From Ehretia macrophylla (lineage: Eukaryota; Streptophyta; Magnoliopsida; Boraginales; Ehretiaceae): a stretch of 64,000 nt of DNA. Both the position numbers and the translations under genes were made by a program. The notes beneath the pieces were generated by a model. The model worked only from the letters and a program-made list of their open reading frames with translations, made no database searches and was not told the DNA's origin. The DNA lies in the NCBI GenBank assembly GCA_037974665.1, contig CM075783.1, positions 44,601,318-44,665,317 of the forward strand. Reading direction: 5' to 3'. The stretch's first letter is position 1; each line of letters begins with the position of its first letter. Below are positions 63,450-64,000 of the stretch, one piece after another.

Positions 63450-64000
63450 GTATGTTTCAAAGTTTTTTAAAAAATGTCTTGATTTAGTTTGTTTGGTTTG
63501 ATCGTCTTTCGTAGAGTTTGACATTCCTAATGTGAGTTCGAAGTGTTTTTTGTGGTCCCCATAATGAAAAAGAAAATGCTTCATGTATTATCATATCATA
63601 ATTAATATACGGTACATACATTGCTTAATTTATGTGTTCTCTCCTTCTGGTGAGGTCATAGTTTTTGGAGTTTTATACCCCCGACACGCTCTCGAAGAGT
63701 TTTTCAAGAAAGTTCTGATCTTTGTCATGAAAAAGAAATTATTTATTTGTTCTCATATCATAATTAATATATGGTGTGTACATTACTTTATATATTCTCT
63801 CCTTCGGATAAAGTTATATTTTTTGGAGTTTACACCCCAATGCAAACTCGAAGAGTTTCACAACAAAGTTTTGATCTCCATCGTGAAAAAGAAAATGCTT
63901 TATTCTCATATGATAATTAATATATGGTATGTTTAAAGTGTTTCCAAAATGGCTTGATTTAGTTTGTCATGTTACTTATTTACAATGCTTCATGTATTCT
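63450..64000 (+). repeat. Tandem array (~158-bp period) in permease intron 1
   Basis: Strings recur at regular spacing: GAAAAAGAAA at about 63566, 63729 and 63884; ATAATTAATATA(C/T)GG at about 63598, 63758 and 63914; TTTTTGGAGTTT at about 63663 and 63820. The first intron bases (GTATGTTTCAAAG, then CTTGATTTAGTTTGT at 63450-63495) recur at about 63926-63975 as GTATGTTTAAAG and CTTGATTTAGTTTGT. A 117-codon open frame over the array is a by-product. Confidence 0.85.

Noticed and set aside
63583-63936. 117-codon open frame after the permease exon
   Set aside because: It repeats the same peptide pattern every ~52 residues because it crosses a tandem array inside an intron.

Overview
The window is nuclear DNA of a flowering plant. 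Genes have many short exons with GT-AG introns and AT-rich intergenic DNA, and every recognisable protein (carboxylesterase CXE11/16 type, PP2A B', plant thimet oligopeptidase, trihelix GT-1, MAD2, cytosolic GAPDH, LHT-type permease) is closest in my memory to eudicot versions. A core eudicot, perhaps an asterid, is my inference; the species cannot be read from the sequence.

Layout: (1) 1853-3832, minus, a two-exon carboxylesterase. (2) 4577-10493, a degraded Ty1/copia LTR retrotransposon with 366-bp LTRs and a 5-bp target duplication. (3) 11797-14975, minus, a PP2A B' (B56) regulatory subunit. (4) 17805-27521, minus, a 20-exon M3 metallopeptidase (thimet oligopeptidase), one intron of which is GC-AG. 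(5) 29235-29880, a Mutator-like foldback element, then a 58-residue plant-specific small protein (30346-30522, minus). (6) 32535-36845, plus, trihelix factor GT-1; its first intron carries nine tandem degenerate copies of the end of exon 1 with its splice donor. (7) tRNA-Trp, then MAD2 (38420-40034, minus, with a 16-nt microexon). (8) 40908-41907, a second Mutator-like element with a very G-rich core, then tRNA-Val with decayed copies of its 3' half. (9) 45893-48730, plus, cytosolic GAPDH, flanked by two copies of a ~190-bp sequence, the right one possibly the start of a small gene. (10) 51776-54290, a 5'-truncated LINE. (11) 57455-60429, plus, an ankyrin-repeat protein. (12) 62046-62479, a short LINE tail, and at 63271 the first exon of an LHT-type amino-acid permease that runs off the window.

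The genes are independent single-copy loci, not an operon or biosynthetic cluster. From memory of Arabidopsis locus numbers, PP2A B', GT-1, MAD2 and GAPC sit together here as a union of two duplicated Arabidopsis segments (At1g13440-13460 and At3g25980-26020), so the window looks like a conserved ancestral block. The most unusual feature is repeated local tandem duplication whose edge lies on a gene boundary (splice donor, start codon, tRNA 3' half). I found no CRISPR, operon-like system or clearly novel protein machinery.
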